A stretch of 64,000 bases of DNA from CAZVWQ01 sp964631275 (GCA_964631275.1 CAZVWQ010000003.1:26510-90509); one strand, 5' to 3'. Positions 9,170 to 18,075 are shown, counted from the stretch's first letter. The notes: a model not told the origin generated them from the sequence alone. Program-made: numbers and translations.

Positions 9170-9695
9170 AGTCGGAAAATTACCAGTAATTATACCTCAA
9201 GGAGTTCAAGTAAATTATGATGAAGTCACTAGGATTTTTGTAGCTAAAGGTAAACTTGGAGAAGATTCTTGTAAGATTCATGAGCTTGTTAAATTAGATA
9301 TTAAGCCTGAAGAAATTATAGTTTCAGTTAAAAATCCTGAAAACAAGGTAGAAAGATCTTTATGGGGAACTACTAGATCTATTTTGAATAATTTAGTTAT
9401 TGGAGTTTCTCAAGGTTTTAGTAAACAGTTAGAGCTTAACGGGGTTGGCTACAAGATGGAGTTAAGAGATAAACTTATACTTAACCTCGGTTTTTCTCAT
9501 CCAGTAGAAATTTCTGTGCCTGCTGAAATTAATATAAAAGTAGAAAAAAATCTCCTTTCTGGCACCTCTTACAGTAAGCAAGCAATTGGAGACTTCTTTA
9601 CATATATACATGATCTTAGACCATGCGAACCCTACAAACACAAAGGTTTTAAATTCTCTGATAGGTACTATATCAAAAAAGAAATTAAGAAATAA
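9162..9695 (+). CDS. rplF: 50S ribosomal protein L6
   Basis: 177 aa, starting MSRVGKLPVIIPQGVQVNY, a classic L6 N-terminus. ELNGVGYKMELRDKLILNLG and the C-terminal RPCEPYKHKGFKF match the two L6 domains. L6 lies near the factor-binding site. The start codon lies inside the end of rpsH. Confidence 0.95.
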   Translation: MSRVGKLPVIIPQGVQVNYDEVTRIFVAKGKLGEDSCKIHELVKLDIKPEEIIVSVKNPENKVERSLWGTTRSILNNLVIGVSQGFSKQLELNGVGYKMELRDKLILNLGFSHPVEISVPAEINIKVEKNLLSGTSYSKQAIGDFFTYIHDLRPCEPYKHKGFKFSDRYYIKKEIKK

Positions 9696-9697
9696 TT

Positions 9698-10021
9698 ATG
9701 ACTAAAAGTCTAGCAAAAATCAGAAGAACTAAAAAAAAGCTTAACTACGACTATCCTGTGGTAGTAGCTACAAAAACCAATCAGCATATTTATGCTCAAG
9801 TTTTAGAAGCTAAAACCAAAAAAATAGTCTTCTCTGCTAGTTCTAAAAATATTAAAAAAGGAACTAAAAAAGAAAAATCTCAAATTGTAGGCAAAAGAAT
9901 CGGAGATTATTTAAATAGTAAAAAAATTGACAAAATAGTTTTCGATAGAAATGGTAACCTTTACCACGGCAGAATAGCCGAATTAGCTGAAGGTATTAAA
10001 AATAGCAAAATAGAAATATAA
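9698..10021 (+). CDS. rplR: 50S ribosomal protein L18
   Basis: 107 aa. KIRRTKKKLNYDYPVVVATK, the central QVLEAKTKKIVFSASS and the end KIVFDRNGNLYHGRIAELAE (normally FDRxGyxYHGrvkaLA) identify L18, which binds 5S rRNA. Slightly shorter than the usual 115-120 aa. The gene starts 2 bases after rplF. Confidence 0.94.
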   Translation: MTKSLAKIRRTKKKLNYDYPVVVATKTNQHIYAQVLEAKTKKIVFSASSKNIKKGTKKEKSQIVGKRIGDYLNSKKIDKIVFDRNGNLYHGRIAELAEGIKNSKIEI

Positions 10022-10041
10022 TTTATTACTTTTATAATATT

Positions 10042-10740
10042 ATGGAAGAAAATCAAAATCAAAATCAACAAACACCTAAAACCAACGACCAAGCAGCAAA
10101 AACTGAAGTAAAAACTCAAAAAAATTCTAGCTATAGTCAGTCTCGAAATTTTAGTAGGGATAGTAGATCAAGGAGAGGTGATAGAGAAGATCGAAGATCT
10201 AGAAATAGAGGTGGAGGAGTTAATCTAAAAAAAAGAAAAGGCTTAAAAGGTAGAAATCGTAATTCTAGAAAAAACTCTGCTGATAACGGTCCAGAGATTC
10301 AAAGTAAAGTAATCCAAGTAAGAAGAGTAACTAGGGTAGTTAAAGGAGGTAAAAGAATGAGATTTTCGGCTTTAGTAGTTGTTGGTGATGGTGAAGGCTC
10401 AATAGGTTACGCTATCAAAAAAGGTTTAGATTTTCAGGATTCTGTAAACAAAGCTACGACAAAAGCTAAGCAGACTATGTTTAAAGTCAGTATTAATGAA
10501 GATGGCAGTGTGCAATTTCCTTCTTTAACAAAGTATAAATCTTCAATTGTATATCTTAAACCAGCTAAAGCTGGTACTGGTCTAATTGCTGGTGGTTTTG
10601 TTAGACCAGTTATAGAATTAGCAGGAATCAAGAATTTATATTCTAAAATTGTTGGTAGTAGAAACAAAATTGCTGGAACCCAGTCTGTAATCGAAGCTCT
10701 TAAAAAATACAAACTTAATACCAATCTTAATCTTAAATAA
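10042..10740 (+). CDS. rpsE: 30S ribosomal protein S5 with an Arg/Asn-rich N-terminal extension
   Basis: 232 aa, about 60 longer than E. coli S5. Residues 1-85 are a polar tail rich in Gln, Ser, Arg and Gly, likely disordered. From about residue 90 the S5 fold begins: VIQVRRVTRVVKGGKRMRFS, ALVVVGDGEGSIGYA, then the C-terminal domain with LKPAKAGTGLIAGGFVRPVI. S5 acts in decoding fidelity and mRNA unwinding at the entry channel. In most bacteria rpmD (L30) follows; here the next gene is tsf. Confidence 0.95.
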   Translation: MEENQNQNQQTPKTNDQAAKTEVKTQKNSSYSQSRNFSRDSRSRRGDREDRRSRNRGGGVNLKKRKGLKGRNRNSRKNSADNGPEIQSKVIQVRRVTRVVKGGKRMRFSALVVVGDGEGSIGYAIKKGLDFQDSVNKATTKAKQTMFKVSINEDGSVQFPSLTKYKSSIVYLKPAKAGTGLIAGGFVRPVIELAGIKNLYSKIVGSRNKIAGTQSVIEALKKYKLNTNLNLK

Positions 10741-10750
10741 ATAAAAAATT

Positions 10751-11335
10751 ATGTCTGATATTGAATTAATTAAATCAATTAGAGAGAGAACTGGTCTGTC
10801 CTTAAAAGATATAAAAAACGCTGTAGCTGAGTCTAACTCAAAAAATGAAGAGGAGATAATTGAATCTCTTAGAAAAAAAGGTGTTCTCAAGCAACAGGCT
10901 AGAGAAGGTAGAGCTACTGCAGCAGGCTCTGTGTTTACTTATAATCATGAGAATAGAGTTGGGGTTTTAGTTACTTTGGAGTGTGAAACTGATTTTGTAG
11001 CTAGGTCAGATGATTTTATTGCTTTTGGCAATGATTTAGCTTTACACATTGCTGCTTACGAACCCAAATTTGTAAAAAAAGAAGATGCTCCAGAAGGCTA
11101 TGTAGAAAAAGAAGTAGAAATTATGAAAGAGCAATTAGAAAAAGAAAACAAATCGGCAGACGTAATTGACAAAATTATTCAAGGTAAAAAAGATAAACTT
11201 CTATCTCAGGTTTCTTTACTTTCTCAAAATTTTATTAAAGATGATAAAATAACAGTTGGAGATCGCTTAATTCAAATTGGCCAAATAACTGGAGAGAATG
11301 TACAGATTGGAAACTTTAGAATTCTTAAAGTATAA
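10751..11335 (+). CDS. tsf: Elongation factor Ts
   Basis: 194 aa, the short Thermus-like form. The N-terminal UBA-type region (IELIKSIRERTGLSLKDIKN) and the core (RVGVLVTLECETDFVARSDD, then ALHIAAYEPKFV) contain the TDFV motif that contacts EF-Tu; it is the EF-Tu guanine-nucleotide exchange factor. It lies 10 bases after rpsE. In most bacteria tsf follows rpsB, so its place in the spc-type cluster is unusual. Confidence 0.95.
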   Translation: MSDIELIKSIRERTGLSLKDIKNAVAESNSKNEEEIIESLRKKGVLKQQAREGRATAAGSVFTYNHENRVGVLVTLECETDFVARSDDFIAFGNDLALHIAAYEPKFVKKEDAPEGYVEKEVEIMKEQLEKENKSADVIDKIIQGKKDKLLSQVSLLSQNFIKDDKITVGDRLIQIGQITGENVQIGNFRILKV

Positions 11336-11339
11336 ATAA

Positions 11340-11969
11340 ATGTCAGATTTTTCTTTACAAGCCACCGTTAGAAGCGTAGTTGGCAACCAAGTTAGAAAGC
11401 TAAGGCGAGATGGTAAGTTGCCTGGGGTTATTTATGGTCAAAAAAAAGACTCAACTAATCTAGAAGTAGATACTTTGGAATTTAACAGAATCTATAAAAA
11501 AGCTGGAAAAACTCACGTAGTCACTCTAAAACTAGACAAAGAAGAGATTCCTTGCTTGATTCACGATGTAGATGAAGATCCAGTAAAAAGTTTTCTTAGG
11601 CATTTTGATTTATTAGCTGTTGATCTAAAAACTAAAATTAAAACTCAAATACCAGTTCATGTAGTAGGACAATCTCCAGCAGCCAAAGAATCTGGGGCTA
11701 TTGTTTCAATTATTCTTCAAGAAATTGAGATTGAAGCCTTTCCAGATAAGATTCCCGAATCTATTGAAGTTGACATTTCTAACTTAACTTCTTTAGATCA
11801 AGTAATTCATGTATCTGATCTCAAGAGTAAAGACTATGATATACTTACAGATGAACATGAAACCCTAATTACTTTAGTAATTGCCAAAGAAGATTCTCAA
11901 GAAGAAGCTTCCGAAGTTGGAACTGAAGAAAATCATGAGGGAACCCCTCCAGAAGCTAAAACCGAATAA
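11340..11969 (+). CDS. rplY: 50S ribosomal protein L25, CTC/TL5 type
   Basis: 209 aa. Residues 1-90 match the L25 5S rRNA-binding domain (KLRRDGKLPGVIYGQ, then THVVTLKLDKEEIPCLIHDV, the HFDLLAVD strand). Residues 95-180 form the TL5/CTC beta domain (IPVHVVGQSPAAKESGAIVS, IEVDISNLTSLDQVIHVSDL). An acidic tail ends the protein. It begins 4 bases after tsf and lies in the L30 position of the cluster, an unusual site. Confidence 0.92.
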   Translation: MSDFSLQATVRSVVGNQVRKLRRDGKLPGVIYGQKKDSTNLEVDTLEFNRIYKKAGKTHVVTLKLDKEEIPCLIHDVDEDPVKSFLRHFDLLAVDLKTKIKTQIPVHVVGQSPAAKESGAIVSIILQEIEIEAFPDKIPESIEVDISNLTSLDQVIHVSDLKSKDYDILTDEHETLITLVIAKEDSQEEASEVGTEENHEGTPPEAKTE

Positions 11970-12005
11970 ATTTCTAGAAAAATAAAAAGATATAATTAAT
12001 ACCAA

Positions 12006-12416
12006 ATGATTGTTTTAAGTAATTTAAAGAAAACTGTTAAGCCTTCAAAACGAGTGGGTCGTGGTGGTAACCATGTAAAAAATGCAGGTAAAGGTCATAA
12101 AGGACAAGTAAAAAGAGCTGGTAAAACCAGGTTAGGATTTGAAGGAGGTCAGAAGTCTTTGATTAGAAGAACGCCAAAATTTAAAGGTTATAATTTTACT
12201 GGAAAAATTGATAAGCAAATTGAAGTTCTTAGTTTGACCATGATATCTAGCAATTACAAAGATGGAGATACTATAGACCTTAATTCACTTAAAGAAAAAA
12301 AAATCATCAGTCCTAAAACTAAGCTTGTAAGGCTTATTAATTCAGGCAAGCTAACTATAAAACCTAAATTTGCTGATGGCATCTATTTGACTAAAGGGGT
12401 TAAAGCCCTCATATAA
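12006..12416 (+). CDS. rplO: 50S ribosomal protein L15
   Basis: 136 aa. The glycine/lysine-rich start (KRVGRGGNHVKNAGKGHKGQ, then GFEGGQKSLIRRTPKFKGYN) is the L15 signature, and the C-terminal half keeps the core LTIKPKFADGIYLTKGVKAL. L15 is a late-assembly large-subunit protein. It is followed by a tRNA gene and rpoA; secY, which normally follows L15, is not here. Confidence 0.95.
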   Translation: MIVLSNLKKTVKPSKRVGRGGNHVKNAGKGHKGQVKRAGKTRLGFEGGQKSLIRRTPKFKGYNFTGKIDKQIEVLSLTMISSNYKDGDTIDLNSLKEKKIISPKTKLVRLINSGKLTIKPKFADGIYLTKGVKALI

Positions 12417-12426
12417 AAAATATCAA

Positions 12427-12503
12427 GGGTGTGTAGCTCAGCTGGTTAGAGTGTCTCACTGATAATGAGGAGGTCGCTGGTTCAAGTCCAGCCACACCCA
12501 CCA
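12427..12503 (+). tRNA. tRNA-Ile (GAT anticodon)
   Basis: 77 bases with encoded CCA. The acceptor stem GGGTGTG pairs perfectly with CACACCC. The D-arm is GCTCAGCTGGTTAGAGT, the anticodon loop CTGATAA gives GAT, and the T-arm is CTGGTTCAAGTCCAG. It lies in the rplO-rpoA gap on the same strand and is probably co-transcribed with the ribosomal operon. Confidence 0.96.
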
Positions 12504-12538
12504 CTCAACTAAAGAAAAAACTAGAAAATTAAAATAAT

Positions 12539-13519
12539 ATGATAAGTAAATCCATACTCAAATACCCACCAATCAAATCTAGCATAAAAAAAATTGCAGA
12601 TAATAATTTTGTCCTTACAGTAGAGCCATTACTTCATGGTTATGGTTATACTTTGGGTAATTCTCTAAGAAGATTGTTACTTTCTTCAGTACCTGGTTTT
12701 GCTATTACTGAGATTAGAATTAATGACCTAACTCACGAATACCAGCCGATTGACGGAGTAGTTGAGGATGCAATTGATGTGATAATTAATTTAAAAAAAC
12801 TAAATTTTAAGATTCTAACAGATGATGATTCGGTAACTATTAATCTGAATAAATCTTCAGCTGGGGAGGTTAGAGGTAAAGATTTTAAAACCGAAAAAAA
12901 AGCAGAGATTGTTAACCCTGAAGAGTATATCTGTCATTTAAGTAAAGATATTGATTTAGATATTGAAATCAAAGTTGCTAGGGGAGTAGGCTACTTACCT
13001 AACGAAAAGATCAACTTCGCAGGAAATATAGACCCGCACATAATCTTAGTTGACGCTTTGTTTAGTCCTGTAACTAGAGTTGAACTCAACGTAGAGCAAG
13101 TCCGCGTAGGAGATAAAACTGATTATGATAAATTAGAATTAAACTTTACCACCAATAAAACAGTAGAAGCCAAAGAAGTTGTAGAATTTTCTATTTCTAT
13201 TCTTAATGATTTGTTTTTACAAATTGGCTCTGCTCTTAAGTTTACTAATGTCTTAACTCAAGACCAAGTAGATCAAGAATTAGCTAGGGAACTAAAAGAA
13301 GCAGACCTAAAGCTTAAAGAAGCTGAAACAAAAAAAGAAGAGGTAAAAGAAAAAGTTATAGATTTAGATGAAAATATAGTTGCCATTTTAGAAAAAAACG
13401 GTATAACTAGTAATGAAGGATTGAAAAAAATTAAACTCAAACAATTAGATGATTTTGCTGGTCTCGGCAAAACTGAAATTACAGAAATTAAAAAATATAT
13501 CAAAAAAATAAAAGCTTAA
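12539..13519 (+). CDS. rpoA: DNA-directed RNA polymerase subunit alpha
   Basis: 326 aa. The N-terminal assembly domain is clear: FVLTVEPLLHGYGYTLGNSL, RRLLLSSVPGFAITEIRI, and the later LARGVGYLPNEK-like segment (VARGVGYLPNEKINF). A Lys/Glu-rich linker (about residues 245-275) leads to the C-terminal DNA- and activator-binding domain (ILEKNGITSNEGLKKIKLKQ, LDDFAGLGKTEI). It follows tRNA-Ile; rplQ (L17), the usual next gene, is missing and a small membrane gene follows instead. Confidence 0.96.
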   Translation: MISKSILKYPPIKSSIKKIADNNFVLTVEPLLHGYGYTLGNSLRRLLLSSVPGFAITEIRINDLTHEYQPIDGVVEDAIDVIINLKKLNFKILTDDDSVTINLNKSSAGEVRGKDFKTEKKAEIVNPEEYICHLSKDIDLDIEIKVARGVGYLPNEKINFAGNIDPHIILVDALFSPVTRVELNVEQVRVGDKTDYDKLELNFTTNKTVEAKEVVEFSISILNDLFLQIGSALKFTNVLTQDQVDQELARELKEADLKLKEAETKKEEVKEKVIDLDENIVAILEKNGITSNEGLKKIKLKQLDDFAGLGKTEITEIKKYIKKIKA

Positions 13520-13520
13520 A

Positions 13521-13958
13521 ATGTCACAAATAGACTGGAGCAAACTAATTAGATTAGATTACTGGTTCGAAGGAGTAGCTGGAAATACTTCTATTACCCC
13601 ACCTCTAGAAATTTATAGTTTTCACTATTGGTTTTTTCTTTGGTTTTATAGTATTGTTTTTAGCTTAGGAGTTGTCATTAAGGTAATAATAAGCTATATG
13701 CATATCGAAAATCCAGTTAGGCTAAAGTTAGATTTGCTTGGTAATAATTTTATCTGGGTAGGAATTGTTGGCTCAAGTTGGTTTATATTAAGGCAAATTC
13801 GAATTGGATTTCTTGGAGCTAGGTTTTGGAATTTATTAATTATTATTTGGATAGCTGGATTATCAATCTATTTAATTAGGTATTATATATTATATTTTAA
13901 GTTTGAATATTTGTATTTCAAAAATAAAACCCTAGTAGATTCACAAAAGTTTGTTTGA
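13521..13958 (+). CDS. Small membrane protein of unknown function
   Basis: 145 aa with three hydrophobic segments (about residues 33-58, 73-92 and 103-128). It starts one base after the rpoA stop, so it is very probably translated from the same mRNA. No family recognised. Its TGA stop is direct evidence that TGA is a stop codon here. Confidence 0.6.
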   Translation: MSQIDWSKLIRLDYWFEGVAGNTSITPPLEIYSFHYWFFLWFYSIVFSLGVVIKVIISYMHIENPVRLKLDLLGNNFIWVGIVGSSWFILRQIRIGFLGARFWNLLIIIWIAGLSIYLIRYYILYFKFEYLYFKNKTLVDSQKFV

Positions 13959-14055
13959 AATAAAAGTTTTTAGATAGTTATACTCAAAACAATTCAGATT
14001 GGGACAAATCAGAAACAACCCGTACCTTTTTTTTGGAGTCAGAATTTGAAGACTT

Positions 14056-14409
14056 CTAGCGATTTATTTCAAAAAAATCCGTTTTTGATTTGGGGGTGAG
14101 TATAATAAAAACATATCTACAAGACTTCCGTAAGAATTGAATTTTACTACTAAACGTAGCTTTAGTTAAGTATTTAAATACAAAATATAGTGGTGTCTGC
14201 GGAAGCTTTGTTATTAAACATCCTTTTTCTGATAGTACAACATCTTCTTTTTGAGTCTGCCAGATAAGATTGGGTTTAAATTTTTTCTGCTTTAAAAATC
14301 TTTCTACTGTATCTCCACTTGTTTCTAAATACTCTGCTATATAGTCACAGGTATAGAACTTAGGAGAATTTACCAAAAACTGTTGATATTGTTTTGCTGT
14401 AATAGCCAT
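14056..14409 (-). pseudogene. Transposase N-terminal remnant (possibly IS701-like) interrupted by a 99-bp element
   Basis: 117-codon ORF. Residues 1-70 (TAKQYQQFLVNSPKFYTCDY, IAEYLETSGDTVERFLK, EDVVLSEKGCLI) resemble the N-terminus of IS701/DDE_5-type transposases, where a catalytic DDTVLDK-like segment would follow. At that point the frame runs into the short inverted-repeat element at 14117-14213, which encodes residues about 66-97 by chance. The catalytic domain is absent on the other side, so this is a broken fragment. The family assignment is from memory of the motif and is moderate. Confidence 0.5.
14117..14213 (+). repeat. R1 miniature element, copy A
   Basis: About 97 bases from CTACAAGACTTCCGTAAGAA to CTGCGGAAGCTTTGTTA, nearly identical to three other copies in the window (25363-25461, 52992-53090, 55550-55648). 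The ends are inverted repeats around CTTCCG/CGGAAG. This copy lies inside the transposase remnant. Confidence 0.85.
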
Positions 14410-14904
14410 GAATAAATGTTAAATTTATAGCTATATTTTTATTAAACAATTTTTAGTTTTTGCGGAAGTTGTGTTTACAAAACTTTAATTTCATATAATA
14501 AGTATTAATCAACAGTAAAAATAAGTTTTGAGAGATGATTAATAATTTAATACTCCTATCCCAAAACTCAGAAAAATAAGTCACTTTTTGTTTACTTAAT
14601 CAAAAAAAGTGCTAGCTTTGTGAAAACTCATACCTTTGCTTTATTTAATCAAACTATATTTAATTCAGTTTCAAAATTTATATTTTTTAAGCTTAAAAAG
14701 CCATAAGACGGCTTCAAAATTCAATTATATTTGCTCTAAAGAATTTGCTTATGAAACCCGTAAAACCTTTAATTAAATCATAATTTAGCTAGCATTTGAT
14801 ATACAGACTTTTTAAATTTATTAACTTATAAGCTGACCTTAGTGATGATAAATAACGAATAGACTATATGTGACAAAAACTTCTATTTTTATTTTCAATT
14901 AATC
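14410..14904. repeat. Intergenic repeat mosaic
   Basis: No gene seen. 14460-14550 starts with TGCGGAAG and continues as a copy of the family at 27438 and 51270 (ATTAATCAACAGTAAAAATA, then GTTTTGAGA). 14655-14760 is a copy of the TTCAGTTTCAAAATTTATAT family. 14760-14810 carries AAATCATAATTTAGCTAGCA, the tail of another family. Confidence 0.6.
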
Positions 14905-16221
14905 ATGTTACTTAGATTAGTCAATATTTATCGCACTAGCCCGTTTTTGAAGGATTCTAGTTTTTTGTTTATATTTAATACTTTAGTTAGTTCAGTTAAT
15001 TTTATTTTGCAATATATTGTTTTACGCTTTTTTAATAATAATAACGAATTTAGCCTGTGGGTTTCTCTTAGCGGTCTAATAACCGTAGTCTCTACTCTGG
15101 TAGCTGGAGTAAGCATCGAAATTGTTAAGAATTCTTCACAATTGGCAAGCGAGGATGAAACTTTACCTTATGTTTATTTTAATTTCTTAATCACCAAAAT
15201 TCGTCAATTTTGTCAATATACTTTAATAATTTCTCCTTTATTAGCTTGGATTTTAGAATTTGTAATTAATTCTGGGAGTGTATTGTTGGTTTGGCTAACT
15301 TTAGTAAATCTAATTTTAGGAGTTTATCTAACTCAAAATCGAAATTTACTTTTAGGCCTTTTAGATATTTTTAATTATAATCTTAGTAACTTTTTGATTA
15401 CAGTCTTAAGATTGATTTTTACAATTGGACTATTAATTTTTAGTACTGGAATTTTTGCTTTACCTCTAGGAGCTTTAATTAGTACTTTTTTGGGCTATAT
15501 TCTTGTAGAATTTATGTTAAATCATAAAAAATTAAAATTAGAAAAAAAAATAGACTACCAAAATACTAAAAACTTTAGTCTTAATAAAATCCTTAAAGAA
15601 TTTACTCAAACTGGAATCGTACTTTTTGGTGGGGCTTTATTTTTACAACTTTCAGCGATCTCAGCCGGTAGACTTTTACTAGATAAAACTGACAAGGACG
15701 TTTTTACTTTATTAGTATTTTTTGGGCAAATTATTTATTTTGGGTCGATTTCTTTTTTATCGGGCTTGGTAGCTCATGCCACCCGAAGTAAAAATCATAA
15801 GATTTATTTATTCTCAATTTTTGGTGTTAGCTCTATCGCTATAATTTTTGGCTCAGTGATTTGGCTCCTTGGTAATTTTATTCTGGCTGTTTTAGGCCAA
15901 GCAGAATTTAGCGAAGCTATTCCCCTAATTATTATGTATTCTGTTTTTGTTGGCCTTTACAACATTATTTATGTTTCTTTACAATATTTAGTAGCTAAAA
16001 ACCTAAGTTTGATTGGTATGTGGGTTTTTGTTTTTTTAGGAATTTTTATATTGCTTCTAAGTATTTTTTCTTTGGGTTATTTAGATTTTTATAGTCTCTT
16101 TAACTTGACAAATACTAGTCTAAATCAAAATGTATTTAATTTAGTTACTACCAACATCTTGGTGGCGGCTGTTGGAGCTATGTTTTTTGTAATAAAAATT
16201 ATTAAGAGTAAAGAATTTTAA
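14905..16221 (+). CDS. Polysaccharide flippase (Wzx/MATE-like membrane protein)
   Basis: 438 aa with about 12 hydrophobic spans evenly spread and very few charged residues between them, the layout of Wzx-type lipid-linked oligosaccharide flippases (MOP superfamily). A Thr/Ser-rich membrane loop near residue 60 (VAGVSIEIVKNSSQ) is typical of the family start. It precedes a UDP-sugar dehydrogenase by one base, so the two form an operon for surface glycan production. The substrate cannot be read from sequence. Confidence 0.72.
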   Translation: MLLRLVNIYRTSPFLKDSSFLFIFNTLVSSVNFILQYIVLRFFNNNNEFSLWVSLSGLITVVSTLVAGVSIEIVKNSSQLASEDETLPYVYFNFLITKIRQFCQYTLIISPLLAWILEFVINSGSVLLVWLTLVNLILGVYLTQNRNLLLGLLDIFNYNLSNFLITVLRLIFTIGLLIFSTGIFALPLGALISTFLGYILVEFMLNHKKLKLEKKIDYQNTKNFSLNKILKEFTQTGIVLFGGALFLQLSAISAGRLLLDKTDKDVFTLLVFFGQIIYFGSISFLSGLVAHATRSKNHKIYLFSIFGVSSIAIIFGSVIWLLGNFILAVLGQAEFSEAIPLIIMYSVFVGLYNIIYVSLQYLVAKNLSLIGMWVFVFLGIFILLLSIFSLGYLDFYSLFNLTNTSLNQNVFNLVTTNILVAAVGAMFFVIKIIKSKEF

Positions 16222-16222
16222 A

Positions 16223-17563
16223 ATGAAAATTGCAATTATTGGTACTGGGTATGTGGGTTTAGTCACTGGAACTTGTTTTAGTGAACTTGGAAACGAAGTT
16301 ATATGTGTTGATAATAATCTAGAAAAATTAGAAAAACTAAAATCTGGATACGTACCAATTTATGAACCTGGTTTAGAAAAAATTTTTGATGAAAATATTA
16401 AATCAAGAAGATTAACTTTTACAGATAATCTAGAAAAAGCTATAGGTTTTGCTGAGGTTATTTTTCTTTGCTTACCTACACCCCCGCGTGAAGATGGTTC
16501 GGCTGATCTACAATATGTTCTTGGAGTTAGTGAGCAGATAGCCAGATTAATCAAATCTTACAAGGTTATTGTAAACAAAAGTACAGTTCCAATTGGAACT
16601 AATAACAAAGTCAAAAGAATTATAAAAAAAATAACTGACGTAGATTTTGATATTGTCTCTAACCCAGAATTTTTGCGAGAAGGAACCGCAGTAGAAGATT
16701 TTCTTAATCCTGACAGAATAGTAATTGGGCTAGAGTATGAGTCAGAAAACAAAGCTAAAAAAATTCTATCAGAGTTATATAAACCTTTAGAGTCAGAATC
16801 TTCACCAATATTATTCATGGATTGGGAGAGTAGTGAAATGACCAAGTATGCAGCTAATTCTTTTTTGTCAGTAAAGATTAGTTTTATAAACGAAATTGCT
16901 AATCTATGCGAGCGAGTTGGGGCTGATGTAACCAAAGTCAAAACTGGAATCGGTAGTGACCCTAGGATTGGTAGTAGATTTTTAAACGCTGGAGTAGGTT
17001 ATGGTGGAAGTTGCTTTCCTAAGGATGTTCAAGCTCTAATGAAAACTGCAGAAGAATATCATTACGACTTTAAATTACTAAACTCAGTTATCAAAGTTAA
17101 TAATCTACAAAAACTCTCTATAGTCGAAAAAATTTTAAAAAGATTTAGAGATCACAAAAATTTGCAAATTGCTGTTTGGGGCCTAGCCTTCAAACCTGAT
17201 ACAGACGATGTTAGAGAGTCTCCAGCTATTTCAATAATCAAAAAACTTTTAGAAAAAGGAGTAAAAATAAAGGCTTATGATCCAGAAGCAAAAGAAAACT
17301 TTGAACGTTTTGCAATGTATTATCCTGATAAAGCTAGTCAAGAATTAATTGAGTTTGTAAAAGACAAATACCTTGCTTTAGAAAATTCAGATGCTTTAGT
17401 AATTGTTACCGAGTGGCTAGAATTTCAAGAAGCTGTAATGAAAAAAATTAAGTCAACCCTTAAACAGCCTGTAGTTTTTGATGGAAGAAATATCTTTGAC
17501 CCAGAAAAAATAAAAAAAGAAGGCTTAGAATATTACGGAGTTGGTAGAAAATACATAGGATAG
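16223..17563 (+). CDS. UDP-glucose/GDP-mannose 6-dehydrogenase family
   Basis: 446 aa, full length. The N-terminal NAD-binding motif is MKIAIIGTGYVGLVTGTCF. YVPIYEPGLEKIF, KSTVPIGT and NPEFLREGTAVEDF follow, and the catalytic cysteine lies in GYGGSCFPKDVQAL. The C-terminal domain has WGLAFKPDTDDVRESPAI. The enzyme oxidises an NDP-hexose to the uronic acid; the FLREG and GGSCFPKD motifs fit a UDP-glucose dehydrogenase best. It sits beside a flippase and upstream of methyl- and glycosyltransferases, which suggests an acidic surface sugar. Confidence 0.88.
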   Translation: MKIAIIGTGYVGLVTGTCFSELGNEVICVDNNLEKLEKLKSGYVPIYEPGLEKIFDENIKSRRLTFTDNLEKAIGFAEVIFLCLPTPPREDGSADLQYVLGVSEQIARLIKSYKVIVNKSTVPIGTNNKVKRIIKKITDVDFDIVSNPEFLREGTAVEDFLNPDRIVIGLEYESENKAKKILSELYKPLESESSPILFMDWESSEMTKYAANSFLSVKISFINEIANLCERVGADVTKVKTGIGSDPRIGSRFLNAGVGYGGSCFPKDVQALMKTAEEYHYDFKLLNSVIKVNNLQKLSIVEKILKRFRDHKNLQIAVWGLAFKPDTDDVRESPAISIIKKLLEKGVKIKAYDPEAKENFERFAMYYPDKASQELIEFVKDKYLALENSDALVIVTEWLEFQEAVMKKIKSTLKQPVVFDGRNIFDPEKIKKEGLEYYGVGRKYIG

Positions 17564-17567
17564 GATT

Positions 17568-18041
17568 ATAGAACCCGTTTGAAATTTTTTACTAGTTTAT
17601 ACTCAATTTAGTTTCAAAATTTACATTTTTAAATCTTAAAAAGCTGCAAAATACCTTTAAAATCAAATTAAGCTTAGTTTTGGTGTTAAATTTGGTTATG
17701 AAATGGGTGTTAACCTATATACTAGTTAGACATTTTGGATATCCTAAACTTACTTTAAAACAAACATATATATCTAAGTTTAATGTAAAATTGCTATAAA
17801 AGTAAAAATTAAAAAGTTGTTTATATTAACTTTGCCCCATAACTCAGATTTATAAATTTACAAAATTTCGATCCTATGAAATAGCTGTTAAATCTGTTTT
17901 TTTAAGAAAGTTTAAGATACATAAAACGTTTAAGTCGTGTAGGGGGCTATATTTTAGATTTTCTTATTTAAGATTAGCTATAAAGCATTTCTTAATTTTT
18001 ATTTTAAATTAACAAAAAATTTCGAATGGGCTCTATAAAGT
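17568..18041. repeat. Nested repeat island bounded by TATAGAACC inverted ends
   Basis: It begins TATAGAACCCGTTTGAA and ends with the inverse TTCGAATGGGCTCTATA, giving about 470 bases between inverted ends. Inside, three other families follow one another: TATACTCAATTTAGTTTC (17602-17709), TATACTAGTTAGACATTTTG (17717-17800) and CCCATAACTCAGATTTA (17826-17890). No ORF seen. Confidence 0.65.
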
Positions 18042-18075
18042 ACAAAATCAAAAAACTATTAAAGTTTATTTTTGC

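Noticed and set aside
10434..10890. Two minus-strand frames of 84-96 codons opposite rpsE and tsf
   Set aside because: They lie wholly opposite clear ribosomal and elongation-factor genes and have low-information hydrophobic composition.
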